Part shown: positions 45,025 to 52,589 of the stretch, one piece after another | How positions within the stretch are numbered: the stretch's first letter is position 1 | How the letters are laid out: each line of letters opens with the position of its first letter | NCBI RefSeq assembly: GCF_027570035.1 | Contig: NZ_JAKMUU010000005.1 | Location: 62,001 to 126,000, forward strand | Origin: Corynebacterium curieae | GTDB lineage: Bacteria > Actinomycetota > Actinomycetes > Mycobacteriales > Mycobacteriaceae | DNA length: 64,000 bases | Direction: 5' to 3' | The notes under the pieces: model-generated | What the model saw: the letters and a program-made list of their open reading frames with translations, nothing else | What the model was told of the DNA's origin: nothing | The model's database searches: none | Translations under genes and position numbers: made by a program

Positions 45025-45047
45025 TAAACCCCAGCATGTGGGGTTTA
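45025..45047 (-). terminator. Intrinsic terminator of the response-regulator gene
   Basis: The stem TAAACCCC / GGGGTTTA has a 7-base loop. On the minus strand it is followed by a long T-tract (TTTTTTGTTTTTC). It lies 60 bases after the response-regulator stop. Confidence 0.88.
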
Positions 45048-45106
45048 GAGGGGGTATTGACGCAACCGGGGGTGCCTACCCCCCGAGATTGTTTAACAAC
45101 CAAGGC

Positions 45107-45793
45107 CTAGGAACCGTAGCCGGCTTTCAAGGCTTTTACCGCCAGCTCAAGACGGGACTTAGCGTGAAACTCGCTAAGGAGGGTGGAAACATATTTCTTC
45201 ACCGTGCCCGGTGCATAATGTGTGCTCTTGGCAATCTCTTCGTTCGACTTTCCTTGGCAGACTAAATCTAGGACCTGCTCTAAAGCAGGAGAAATGTGAT
45301 GATTGTCCTTGAGCTTAGCGGCATCACTCGCCCTATTGGTGCTGCTTTGCTCCGAGTTCCAACCAGGAAGCTGCTCAAAAAGGCGGGTGAGGGATTGTGG
45401 GGTAACAACCGTGCCACCGCGCACGGCCTCGCGCACGGTATCCAAGATATAGACCGGTTTTGAGCTCTTTAGAATATAGGCCGCCGCCTTATTGGACATG
45501 ACCTCTTTGAGGGTCTCATCATTGTCCATTGCGGTCATCGCGACAAAGACGGGTGGGTTATCCATCTTATTGACCTCGCGCAAGAGGGTAGTGCCATCCA
45601 TTTCAGGCATATGGATGTCCGCGACAATGACATCAAATTCTTGCTCTTGCAGTAATTTGAGGGCGACCTTGCCATTTTCTGCGGTAGCGCGCACCTCCAT
45701 GTCCTCCGCTGAGGCGAAGTAGCGCCCCAAGGCTTCGAGGACAAGTGGGTCGTCATCGACGACCAGAAGGGAAGTCTTTACTTCACGCACCAT
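45107..45793 (-). CDS. LuxR-type (NarL family) response regulator
   Basis: A 228-residue two-component DNA-binding regulator. The receiver has the acidic pocket VVDDDP, phospho-acceptor Asp59 (VIVADIHMPEMDG) and Lys in YILKSSKP. A GerE/LuxR helix-turn-helix fills residues ~160-215 (CQGKSNEEIAKSTHYAPGTV...). The partner is the histidine kinase upstream on the same strand, separated by a gap of 227 bases that holds a 50-aa ORF overlapping this start. Direct repeats before the 58-aa gene at 47392 are candidate targets. Confidence 0.93.
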   Translation of the reverse strand: MVREVKTSLLVVDDDPLVLEALGRYFASAEDMEVRATAENGKVALKLLQEQEFDVIVADIHMPEMDGTTLLREVNKMDNPPVFVAMTAMDNDETLKEVMSNKAAAYILKSSKPVYILDTVREAVRGGTVVTPQSLTRLFEQLPGWNSEQSSTNRASDAAKLKDNHHISPALEQVLDLVCQGKSNEEIAKSTHYAPGTVKKYVSTLLSEFHAKSRLELAVKALKAGYGS

Positions 45794-45930
45794 GGTGATG
45801 GGCAGCCAAAGACCAATTCGACCGGCGATTGATATTCCGTGTGTGGGGATAGATCACCAGGGGTCAGTCCCCCTAGGAGGGAGGATGACAACAAAAATGG
45901 CGCGAGAAAACTAGCAAGTGCGGCCTGCAT
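45778..45930 (-). CDS. Candidate 50-aa secreted peptide between kinase and regulator
   Basis: ATG 45930 is preceded by AAAGGA at eight bases. The product has a hydrophobic first half (ALASFLAPFLLSSSLLGG), a polar middle, and a C-terminus VFGCPSPWCVK with two Cys four residues apart. It lacks a strongly basic N-terminus. Its stop lies inside the response-regulator gene (16-base overlap), suggesting coupled translation. Codon choice (AGT, TTG, TCA) is unlike highly expressed neighbours. It could be a pheromone precursor or leader peptide, or a chance frame. I recognise no homologue. Confidence 0.38.
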   Translation of the reverse strand: MQAALASFLAPFLLSSSLLGGLTPGDLSPHTEYQSPVELVFGCPSPWCVK

Positions 45931-46020
45931 ATGCGTGGTCCTTTAATAAAAACTGTTTTAGTCAGAAACAAGCGATAGCTTAGTGTATGCTTTCCAGGTT
46001 TGCTAGGAGACGTGTTGCAC

Positions 46021-47211
46021 TTAACGTGCTTTTTGGGCGGAGGGTGGAAGCGAAAGCGAAAGTTCCCACCGATTGTTTTCAAATTTGGTATCAACGCGGG
46101 CGTCGATTGTTGCGGCTATTCGTGACATTGATGCCATACCAATGCCCGATGACATATCGGCATTTGTACTAGTCGGTTTAGAAACGGGATTGGAAATTGT
46201 TATGACAGTCCATCCCAAATGTGGGCGCACCGAGATTACGATTTCCGCGCCTGGTGGAGAGTACTTGACTGCGTTTAAACAGGCTTCGGTAGTGATTGCA
46301 GCAATGGAGTTTAGCGTTTCTGGAGGAAAACGTGGGGCGACCTCTTCGGTACTCACCTCCATTACTGGTTGTCGGTTTAACTTAGATAGACGGCTTTCTT
46401 CTCGGGAAAGAAGCTGGGCAAAAGTATCTGGCTTGGTTGTGGAACCGAAGCTTATGCCGTCGTTAATGCCTTCGATGTTGTTTCGGAGAACCTTAGTCAG
46501 CGCGCGAACCTCGGACATGGAGGAGCGCATGGAATCGCTGAGTTCATCCAGGCGTCGAGCAAGTTCTTGGTTTTTGGAATACTCGAGACTTAAGGCTTCT
46601 AGCTGCATGGTGTTAACCGTCAGGCTGGAGACTACGGAGTTATGCAGTGTTTCGGCGAGATCTGATTGTCTCCGTTGAACATCGGCGTTCCACTCGACCA
46701 TGGCTGTCTTGTATCGCTGAGCAGAATGGGCAAAAGTCGCTCCGATGACCGCGCCGACTCCAATGAACATTGCCCATGCAAAGGCTGGCGCAGGATTTAC
46801 GCTGATTTGTGCGGTGCTGGGATCGATTAGGCCTGCGGCCCAAAAGACGGCGCCTATTCCAAATGTCTGCCAATTCTTACCGTGATACGCGATCACGGCG
46901 ATAAAGATTGGGGTTAAAAAGATGTAACAGAGGTAGGGAGTACCTACGGCGAAAGTAGACCCCATCCACACCGCCACAAAAAATACCGACATCAGGAGCG
47001 GGTGGCGGAATGCCAAAATAGTAGTGACGGTCAAAATAAGACCCAAGACGGCGGCCGAAAGCTGGTGTTCTGTAGGGGTGAAAAACGCGCCGAGAAGAGT
47101 GAGCGCTACACAAATTACCGCAGTAAGAGCAGCTGTCCGCTGCAAGGTCATGGCCGCGCGAATGCGTTGGTAAATATGCGGCTGTGAAAGTTTAGGCACG
47201 GTGCGGCACAC
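46021..47211 (-). CDS. Membrane histidine kinase (HisKA_3 type)
   Basis: A 396-residue sensor kinase. Five or six closely packed helices fill residues ~27-160 with short loops, so the signal is probably sensed in or at the membrane. The phospho-acceptor His190 lies in DLAETLHNSVVSSL. The ATPase domain has the N-box TTEACLNAVKYSPPGAE and a glycine loop SSGIGMASM. It begins with a GTG close to AGGAAG; a second in-frame GTG is four codons later. The cognate regulator lies downstream on the same strand. Confidence 0.88.
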   Translation of the reverse strand: MCRTVPKLSQPHIYQRIRAAMTLQRTAALTAVICVALTLLGAFFTPTEHQLSAAVLGLILTVTTILAFRHPLLMSVFFVAVWMGSTFAVGTPYLCYIFLTPIFIAVIAYHGKNWQTFGIGAVFWAAGLIDPSTAQISVNPAPAFAWAMFIGVGAVIGATFAHSAQRYKTAMVEWNADVQRRQSDLAETLHNSVVSSLTVNTMQLEALSLEYSKNQELARRLDELSDSMRSSMSEVRALTKVLRNNIEGINDGISFGSTTKPDTFAQLLSREESRLSKLNRQPVMEVSTEEVAPRFPPETLNSIAAITTEACLNAVKYSPPGAEIVISVRPHLGWTVITISNPVSKPTSTNADMSSGIGMASMSRIAATIDARVDTKFENNRWELSLSLPPSAQKAR

Positions 47212-47294
47212 GCTTCCTGGTTGCTAAAGATTGATGGGGTTTGTCTCCTTAGTGTAAGTACAACGGCCGCGGAGTAGCCATTGAAAACAGCCAA

Positions 47295-47318
47295 ACCCCC
47301 GCACCTTCGTGCGCGGGT
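47295..47318 (-). terminator. Hairpin after the 58-aa gene
   Basis: Ten-base arms with one mismatch (ACCCGCGCAC / GTGCGGGGGT on the minus strand) have a 4-base loop, followed by TTGGCTGTTTTC. It lies 74 bases after the small gene's stop, and the T-tract is interrupted. Confidence 0.55.
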
Positions 47319-47391
47319 CCTTAGGTGGATTCCGGGCGGAAAAGAAGGTGAGGGGGTTAGCTGGTCTTCATGAAGGAGTGCGGATTGCTAA

Positions 47392-47568
47392 TTACTTAGC
47401 TTCTGCAGCAGCCTCTGCGTCATCCTTGGAGGACAGGCCCTCGAATACGGAGGACAGGCCCTCGGAATCGGTGTTGGACTCGGAGGAGGTCTCGATGAGG
47501 CCCTTGATGCCCTTTACGAGTGCCTCGAAGTCGATGGCGGAGCTGAGGTCTGCGAGGGAATCGAACAT
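47392..47568 (-). CDS. Small acidic protein, 58 aa, possible porin-like peptide
   Basis: ATG 47568 has GAAAGGA seven bases upstream. The 58-residue product starts MFDSLADLSSAIDFEALVK, has no signal peptide, is rich in Ser, Glu and Asp, and ends in an Ala/Glu helix (DDAEAAAEAK). It carries an internal repeat, EGLSSVF / EGLSSKD. Codons are the preferred C-ending set of abundant genes, and a near-consensus promoter precedes it, so high expression is likely. Corynebacterial PorA/PorH channel proteins are also ~45-60-residue leaderless acidic peptides; similarity in size and style is all I can claim. Confidence 0.7.
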   Translation of the reverse strand: MFDSLADLSSAIDFEALVKGIKGLIETSSESNTDSEGLSSVFEGLSSKDDAEAAAEAK

Positions 47569-47616
47569 ATATTTTCCTTTCGAATAGGCGGAGTAAACTA
47601 CAATCTCTCTCTGGGG

Positions 47617-47635
47617 CAGCAGCTCTTGGCTGCTG
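47617..47635 (-). other. 5'-UTR hairpin of the 58-aa gene
   Basis: CAGCAGC-CAAGA-GCTGCTG forms a 7-bp stem with a 5-base loop near the predicted transcript start, about 50 bases before the ATG. Such 5' hairpins often protect mRNA from decay. Confidence 0.55.
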
Positions 47636-47643
47636 TGATTCCT

Positions 47644-47672
47644 AGTATGCGGTAGCGGAAGCGGGCTGCCAA
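47644..47672 (-). promoter_or_regulatory. Near-consensus SigA promoter of the 58-aa gene
   Basis: On the minus strand TTGGCA (47672-47667), a 17-base spacer, and CATACT (47649-47644) lie about 75 bases upstream of the start codon. Confidence 0.72.
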
Positions 47673-47676
47673 TCCT

Positions 47677-47711
47677 CTTTTGGATCCTTTCTGAGGTAAC
47701 TTTTGGATCCT
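47677..47711 (-). promoter_or_regulatory. 12-bp direct repeats abutting the -35 box
   Basis: AGGATCCAAAAG occurs twice on the minus strand (47711-47700 and 47688-47677), 23 bases apart or about two helical turns, starting 5 bases upstream of the -35 hexamer. This is the usual position for an activator that works as tandem dimers. The neighbouring LuxR-type regulator is the obvious candidate. Confidence 0.55.
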
Positions 47712-47882
47712 CTTAGTAATATTTAAGGAACTCCATTTGGGTACGGGCTGGGCCGCGGGGGTAAATCTGCAGAGGGTGGGCAAGGGGGCGTCGGAAAGAG
47801 CTGTGCTGAGCTGGGCAAAAGAAGGAATGTTGAGAAAAGTTGAGTCGCGGGGAATAACTTTTGTAGGCTTCCGGTTGTAAGG

Positions 47883-47903
47883 ATTGAGTGACACAGACTC
47901 AAG
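47883..47903. promoter_or_regulatory. HspR operator (HAIR) upstream of dnaK, site 1
   Basis: ATTGAGT-N7-ACTCAAG matches the HAIR consensus CTTGAGT-N7-ACTCAAG with one difference. It ends five bases upstream of the predicted -35 box. Confidence 0.85.
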
Positions 47904-47908
47904 GTTGT

Positions 47909-47937
47909 GTGACCGGACGTGGAAATTCTGTTACAGT
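47909..47937 (+). promoter_or_regulatory. Predicted dnaK promoter
   Basis: GTGACC (47909-47914), a 17-base spacer and TACAGT (47932-47937), bracketed by the two HAIR sites. The resulting leader is about 70 bases. The match to consensus is moderate. Confidence 0.5.
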
Positions 47938-47958
47938 AGCGCTCGGACACAACGAGAA

Positions 47959-47979
47959 GTTGAGTCACTGACAGTCAAC
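47959..47979. promoter_or_regulatory. HspR operator (HAIR) upstream of dnaK, site 2
   Basis: GTTGAGT-N7-AGTCAAC lies in the predicted leader, 36 bases before the dnaK start. It has one changed base in the right arm relative to HAIR symmetry. Confidence 0.75.
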
Positions 47980-48015
47980 TTTATTAATTACCCCAAGATA
48001 AAAGGAGAAGAAATC

Positions 48016-49866
48016 ATGGGACGCGCAGTAGGTATTGACCTTGGTACGACGAACTCCGTCGTTTCCGTACTGGAAGGTGGCGAGTCCACCGTTATTGCAA
48101 ACTCTGAGGGCTCCCGCACCACGCCTTCCGTTGTTGCTTTTGCAAAGAATGGCGAAATCCTAGTCGGTCAGTCCGCTAAGAACCAGGCGGTGACCAATGT
48201 TGACCGCACCATTCGCTCCGTCAAGCGCCACATCGGCACTGACTGGAAGATCAACATTGATGACAAGGACTACACCTCCCAGGAGATCTCCGCTCGCACG
48301 CTGATGAAGCTGAAGCGCGATGCGGAGTCTTACTTGGGTGAGGACGTTACCGACGCCGTTATTACCGTCCCGGCTTACTTCGAGGATGCACAGCGCCAGG
48401 CCACAAAGGAAGCCGGCCAGATTGCAGGCCTGAACGTGCTGCGTATTGTCAACGAGCCAACCGCCGCCGCTTTGGCATACGGCCTAGAAAAGGGCGAGCA
48501 GGAGCAGACCATCCTGGTATTCGACCTGGGTGGCGGCACCTTTGACGTCTCCTTGCTGGAAATCGGCGATGGTGTGGTTGAGGTTATGGCAACCGCCGGC
48601 GATAACGAGCTGGGCGGCGATGACTGGGATCAGCGCATCGTTGACTGGCTGGTAGACCGCTTTAAGACCTCCCAGGGCGTTGACCTGACCAAGGACAAGC
48701 GCGCCGTGCAGCGTCTGCGCGAGGCTGCAGAGAAGGCCAAGATTGAGCTGTCCTCCTCCCAGCAGGCCAACATCAACCTGCCGTACATCACCGTTGACTC
48801 CGACAAGAACCCACTGTTCTTGGATGAGACCCTGACCCGCACCGAGTTCCAGAAGATCACCCAGGATCTGCTGGACCGCACCAAGGCTCCGTTCAACCAG
48901 GTCATCAAGGACGCTGACCTTTCCGTTGGCGATATCGACCACGTTGTTCTCGTTGGTGGTTCTACCCGCATGCCGGCCGTATCTGACCTGGTCAAGGAAC
49001 TGACCGGCAAGGATGCCAATAAGGGTGTTAACCCAGACGAGGTTGTTGCAGTGGGCGCTGCCCTGCAGGCAGGCGTGCTGCGCGGCGAGGTTAAGGACGT
49101 GCTGCTTCTTGACGTCACCCCGTTGTCCCTTGGCATTGAGACCAAGGGTGGCGTGATGACCAAGCTCATCGAGCGCAACACCACCATTCCGACCAAGAAG
49201 TCCGAGACCTTCACTACCGCGGAAGACAACCAGCCTTCCGTGCAGATTCAGGTCTTCCAGGGCGAGCGCGAGATGGCTACCGCCAATAAGCTGCTCGGTT
49301 CCTTCGAGCTTGGCGGCATCGCTCCGGCACCGCGTGGCGTTCCGCAGATTGAGGTCACCTTCGACATCGATGCCAATGGCATTGTCCACGTGACCGCAAA
49401 GGACAAGGGCACCGGCAAGGAAAACACCATCAAGATTCAGGATGGTTCCGGCCTGTCCCAGGAAGAGATCGACCGTATGGTCAAGGACGCCGAGCAGCAT
49501 GCCGAAGAGGACAAGAAGCGCCGCGAGGAGCAGGAGCTGCGCAATAACGCAGAGTCCACTTCTTACCAGACCCGCAAGTTCTTGGATGACAACGCTGACA
49601 AGGTATCCGAGGACGTGAAGACCAAGGTCACCGAGGCTGCTGACGCCGTCGATGAAGCCCTGAAGGGCGATGACCTCGAGGCCATCAAGTCCGCAGTGGA
49701 GAAGCTGTCCACCGAATCCCAGGAGATGGGCAAGCAGATCTACGAGGCACAGGCTGCTGAGGCCGGCGCCGAAGGTGCTGCCGATGCAGGCGCTGCTCAG
49801 GGCGATCCGAATGTCGTCGACGCTGAGGTCGTTGACGAAGATGAGAACAAGGATGGCGACAAGTAA
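48016..49866 (+). CDS. dnaK: Chaperone DnaK (Hsp70)
   Basis: A 616-residue ATP-driven chaperone. ATG 48016 follows AAAGGAG and gives the standard [18 protein letters not shown]. ATPase signatures include [13 protein letters not shown] and the [13 protein letters not shown] motif; the linker [15 protein letters not shown] leads to the substrate domain. The C-terminal lid is Ala/Glu-rich and ends in acidic residues. First gene of the HspR-controlled operon; codon use is strongly biased, as expected for an abundant protein. Confidence 0.98.
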   Translation: MGRAVGIDLGTTNSVVSVLEGGESTVIANSEGSRTTPSVVAFAKNGEILVGQSAKNQAVTNVDRTIRSVKRHIGTDWKINIDDKDYTSQEISARTLMKLKRDAESYLGEDVTDAVITVPAYFEDAQRQATKEAGQIAGLNVLRIVNEPTAAALAYGLEKGEQEQTILVFDLGGGTFDVSLLEIGDGVVEVMATAGDNELGGDDWDQRIVDWLVDRFKTSQGVDLTKDKRAVQRLREAAEKAKIELSSSQQANINLPYITVDSDKNPLFLDETLTRTEFQKITQDLLDRTKAPFNQVIKDADLSVGDIDHVVLVGGSTRMPAVSDLVKELTGKDANKGVNPDEVVAVGAALQAGVLRGEVKDVLLLDVTPLSLGIETKGGVMTKLIERNTTIPTKKSETFTTAEDNQPSVQIQVFQGEREMATANKLLGSFELGGIAPAPRGVPQIEVTFDIDANGIVHVTAKDKGTGKENTIKIQDGSGLSQEEIDRMVKDAEQHAEEDKKRREEQELRNNAESTSYQTRKFLDDNADKVSEDVKTKVTEAADAVDEALKGDDLEAIKSAVEKLSTESQEMGKQIYEAQAAEAGAEGAADAGAAQGDPNVVDAEVVDEDENKDGDK

Positions 49867-50573
49867 TGACTCAGGACAGCGGAATGCCGCAAAACCCAGG
49901 CGACCCGGAAAACACGGATCCGGAGGCTACCTCGGCTGACCGCGCTGAGGCTGCCGCCGAGCAGGCTGAGGAGGCCCAGGCCGCGCAAGAAGCGCAGGCT
50001 GACGCCACCGAAGAAGCCGAGCTGGATCCCTCTCTCGATGCTGACCTCGAAGAAGCACTGGCAGATGTCAACGCTGATGAGGTAGACGCCGAAGCCGCGG
50101 GCGAAGAGCCCGCCGGTTCTGGCGCCAGCGACGTGGAAGCACAGTTGGCAGAACGCACCGAAGACCTCCAGCGTCTGAATGCGGAATACACCAACTACCG
50201 CCGCCGTACCGAGCGCGACCGCCAAGCCGTAATCGAGACCGCCAAGGCCAAGGTCATCGCAGATTTCCTGCCTGTCCTTGATGACTTGGAGCTGGCTCGT
50301 GAGCACGGTGACTTGGAGGGCCCGCTCAAGGCGTTCGCGGACAAGCTCCACGGCACGTTGGAAAAGCACGACCTCGCCGCTTTTGGTGAGGAAGGCGATG
50401 CCTTCGACCCCGAGGTTCATGAGGCCGTGCAGGACTTGTCCACCGGTGATGAGCAGGTGCTCGGCACCGTGCTGCGCAAGGGCTACCGCGTGGGCGAGAG
50501 GTTGGTACGCAATGCCATGGTCATCATCGCGGACCCCAGCGATGAGGCCGGCAGCTCGGAAGCTTCCGAATAA
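49866..50573 (+). CDS. grpE: Nucleotide exchange factor GrpE
   Basis: A 235-residue DnaK co-chaperone that releases ADP. The first ~95 residues are a disordered Ala/Glu/Asp region. A coiled coil follows ([19 protein letters not shown]), then the GrpE core with [33 protein letters not shown], and the beta domain ending [22 protein letters not shown]. The start overlaps the dnaK stop (TAATG). A strong hairpin follows it. Confidence 0.96.
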   Translation: MTQDSGMPQNPGDPENTDPEATSADRAEAAAEQAEEAQAAQEAQADATEEAELDPSLDADLEEALADVNADEVDAEAAGEEPAGSGASDVEAQLAERTEDLQRLNAEYTNYRRRTERDRQAVIETAKAKVIADFLPVLDDLELAREHGDLEGPLKAFADKLHGTLEKHDLAAFGEEGDAFDPEVHEAVQDLSTGDEQVLGTVLRKGYRVGERLVRNAMVIIADPSDEAGSSEASE

Positions 50574-50580
50574 TTAACCT

Positions 50581-50632
50581 AAAGGGCGCCCTGGGAACTT
50601 AACTTTTACCTTCCCGTGGCGCCCTTTTTACT
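50581..50632 (+). terminator. Strong hairpin between grpE and dnaJ
   Basis: Ten-base arms AAAGGGCGCC / GGCGCCCTTT enclose a second 5-bp stem (GGGAA / TTCCC) with a small symmetric internal loop, followed by TTTTTACTT. It has all features of an intrinsic terminator inside the chaperone operon. Confidence 0.85.
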
Positions 50633-50671
50633 TAACTTCTATCGATTCTCTTTGAAAGGAGGAGATGCCCA

Positions 50672-51877
50672 GTGAGCGCTAAACCCGAATGGGCAGACAA
50701 AGATTATTATGCGGATCTGGGGGTCTCCTCGTCCGCAGAACAGAACGAAATCAAGCGTGCTTACCGCAAACTAGCCCGCGAAAACCACCCCGATACCCAC
50801 CCGGACGACCCCGCAGCAGCGGAAAGGTTCAAAAAGGTTGCGGAAGCCTACGACGTGCTTTCCGACGCCGCTGAGCGCAAGGAATACGACCAGTTCAAGG
50901 CAATGCTGCGCAATGGCGGTGGCTTTGGACGGATGGGAGGCGCCGGGTTTCCCGGCGGGTTTCGATCCACGCGCATGGGTGGACAAGGTGCGCAAGAATT
51001 CGACCTCTCGGACCTCTTCGGAGGATCCGCTGGAGGAGCGGCTCAAGGCGGCGGTGTTGGGGATATCTTCGGTAGCGTTTTCAACCGCGGCGGTGGTGCT
51101 GGCCACTCAGCTAAACCGTCGCGGGGGGCCGACGTCGAAACGGAAATAACCCTTGACTTCCGTGAGGCCGCTAAGGGAACCACCATTCCTTTGGCACTGA
51201 GCGGCAACGCACCGTGCACAACGTGCCACGGCTCAGGGTCTGCTTCCGGTAAAACCTCCACCTGCGGCACGTGCAATGGTTCAGGCTATACGTCTGAAAA
51301 CCGCGGTGTCTTTGGATTTTCCGCCCCATGCAAGGATTGCGATGGCACCGGTCGCCGCATCACGGATCCGTGCAAGGATTGTCACGGCACCGGTACGGTC
51401 CACCGCACCCGCAATATCACCGTTCGCATCCCGGCCGGTGTTATCGATGGCCAAAAGGTACGCCTCGCCGGCCAAGGTGAAGCAGGCCCCAACGGCACCC
51501 CGGCCGGAGACCTCTTCGTTGCAGTGACCGTCAAGCCGGACAAGGTCTTTACCCGCGAAGGCGATGACCTCCATGTCACCGTTCCCGTTTCCTTCACGGA
51601 GCTCGCTTTGGGCGATACCATCACGGTTCCTACCTTGGATAACCCGGTTCGCGTGAAGATCCCGGCTGGCACTCCGGATGGGCGCACGCTGCGGGTGCGC
51701 GGAAGGGGCATCGCCAAGCGCGGTGGCACCTCCGGGGACCTGCTGGTTAGCGTTCAGGTAACCGTGCCCACCAAGCTCGATGCCGCTGCTTCCAGCGCCC
51801 TGCGCACCTATGCTCAAGCGGAAAAGGACTCCGGCTTCAACCCGCGTGCGGGGTGGGCCGGAGCCGAGAATGCTTAA
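50672..51877 (+). CDS. dnaJ: Chaperone DnaJ (Hsp40)
   Basis: A 401-residue co-chaperone. The J domain has [19 protein letters not shown] with the HPD triad. A Gly-rich linker follows, then four zinc-binding repeats ([32 protein letters not shown]) near residues 185-250 and the substrate-binding barrels. A GTG start at 50672 follows an AAAGGAGGAG site. It is separated from grpE by a terminator, so it may have its own promoter; hspR follows after 20 bases. Confidence 0.97.
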   Translation: MSAKPEWADKDYYADLGVSSSAEQNEIKRAYRKLARENHPDTHPDDPAAAERFKKVAEAYDVLSDAAERKEYDQFKAMLRNGGGFGRMGGAGFPGGFRSTRMGGQGAQEFDLSDLFGGSAGGAAQGGGVGDIFGSVFNRGGGAGHSAKPSRGADVETEITLDFREAAKGTTIPLALSGNAPCTTCHGSGSASGKTSTCGTCNGSGYTSENRGVFGFSAPCKDCDGTGRRITDPCKDCHGTGTVHRTRNITVRIPAGVIDGQKVRLAGQGEAGPNGTPAGDLFVAVTVKPDKVFTREGDDLHVTVPVSFTELALGDTITVPTLDNPVRVKIPAGTPDGRTLRVRGRGIAKRGGTSGDLLVSVQVTVPTKLDAAASSALRTYAQAEKDSGFNPRAGWAGAENA

Positions 51878-51897
51878 GGCAGGAGGTGTGTTAAGAA

Positions 51898-52347
51898 ATG
51901 AGCACTGGAAAGGCAGAAGATTCCGGCACCGCGGTCTACGTCATCTCCGTAGCGGCGGAGCTATCCGGGATGCACGCCCAAACCCTGCGAACCTATGACC
52001 GCATGGGTTTGGTTTCCCCGGCTCGCACCCGTGGTGGCGGCCGCCGCTACTCCGACCGGGACATCGAGTTATTGCGCAAGATTCAGGCGCTATCCCAAGA
52101 CGATGGCGTCAATCTTGCCGGTATCAAGTCCATCATTGAGCTGACCGAAGAGCGTGACCGGCTCGAGGCCGAGCGCGATGCCCTAGCCGAGGAAGTTCGG
52201 GCCCTGCGTGAACAGGCCGCCGGCCGTCGCTCCCAGCGCAGCGGTGAGCTTGTTCATGTCCCACGGTCCACCTCCGTGGTTATGTGGAGCCCGCGTACCG
52301 CTCGCGAGCGCAAACGCGCCCGCGGCCGTGGCCAAGGGCTCGACTAG
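51898..52347 (+). CDS. hspR: Heat-shock repressor HspR (MerR family)
   Basis: A 149-residue repressor that binds HAIR sites with DnaK as co-repressor. The MerR helix-turn-helix is visible as VISVAAELSGMHAQTLRTYDRMGL and RGGGRRYSDRDIELLRKIQ. A coiled-coil dimerisation helix (ERDRLEAERDALAEEVRALREQ) follows, then a basic tail. It is the last gene of the chaperone locus, and its operators are found before dnaK and clpB, closing a feedback loop. Confidence 0.95.
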   Translation: MSTGKAEDSGTAVYVISVAAELSGMHAQTLRTYDRMGLVSPARTRGGGRRYSDRDIELLRKIQALSQDDGVNLAGIKSIIELTEERDRLEAERDALAEEVRALREQAAGRRSQRSGELVHVPRSTSVVMWSPRTARERKRARGRGQGLD

Positions 52348-52374
52348 TTCTCGCTCTGCAGACGAGTACAACCC

Positions 52375-52413
52375 AACCCCGCAACCAGTTTCTCGCTGGA
52401 TGCGGGGTTTTCT
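52375..52413 (+). terminator. Intrinsic terminator after hspR
   Basis: Arms AACCCCGCA / TGCGGGGTT with an inner CCAG / CTGG stem are followed by TTCTTCTG on the plus strand, ending the chaperone transcript. Confidence 0.9.
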
Positions 52414-52589
52414 TCTGCCTGCATACTGGTGGTGCCATGTGAATATTTGCGAAGGGGGTAACCGTAATCAGTGCGCGTTGCAAAGTCTGGGGTTAGGATG
52501 TCTAGCAAGAGGGTGATGTACAGCACATAAGTTAGCGATAGTGCCACACAACACCCCTCCCTGTATTATCTCCAGAAAGGACACGCACC
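52414..52589 (+). promoter_or_regulatory. Upstream region of ald with RamA-like motifs
   Basis: The 176-bp region holds AGGGGGT (52453), TGGGGT (52488) and ACCCCT (52553), similar to the G-rich RamA motifs of C. glutamicum, whose ald gene is activated by RamA. The ald start has AGAAAGGA ten bases upstream. Binding is inferred only; no -10 box was assigned with confidence. Confidence 0.45.

Noticed and set aside
45069..45085. GGGGGT-GCC-TACCCCC inverted repeat near the regulator stop
   Set aside because: Short loop and no T-tract in either direction; the adjacent hairpin at 45025 explains termination better.
44913..45110. 65-codon plus-strand frame in the putA/regulator interval
   Set aside because: No ribosome-binding site, odd composition, and it reads through the regulator's terminator hairpin.
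48484..49500. 338-codon minus-strand open frame
   Set aside because: Antisense shadow of dnaK caused by strong codon bias.
52438..52454. TGTGA-N6 half resembling a GlxR (CRP-type) site before ald
   Set aside because: The right half matches TCACA at only two of five positions.
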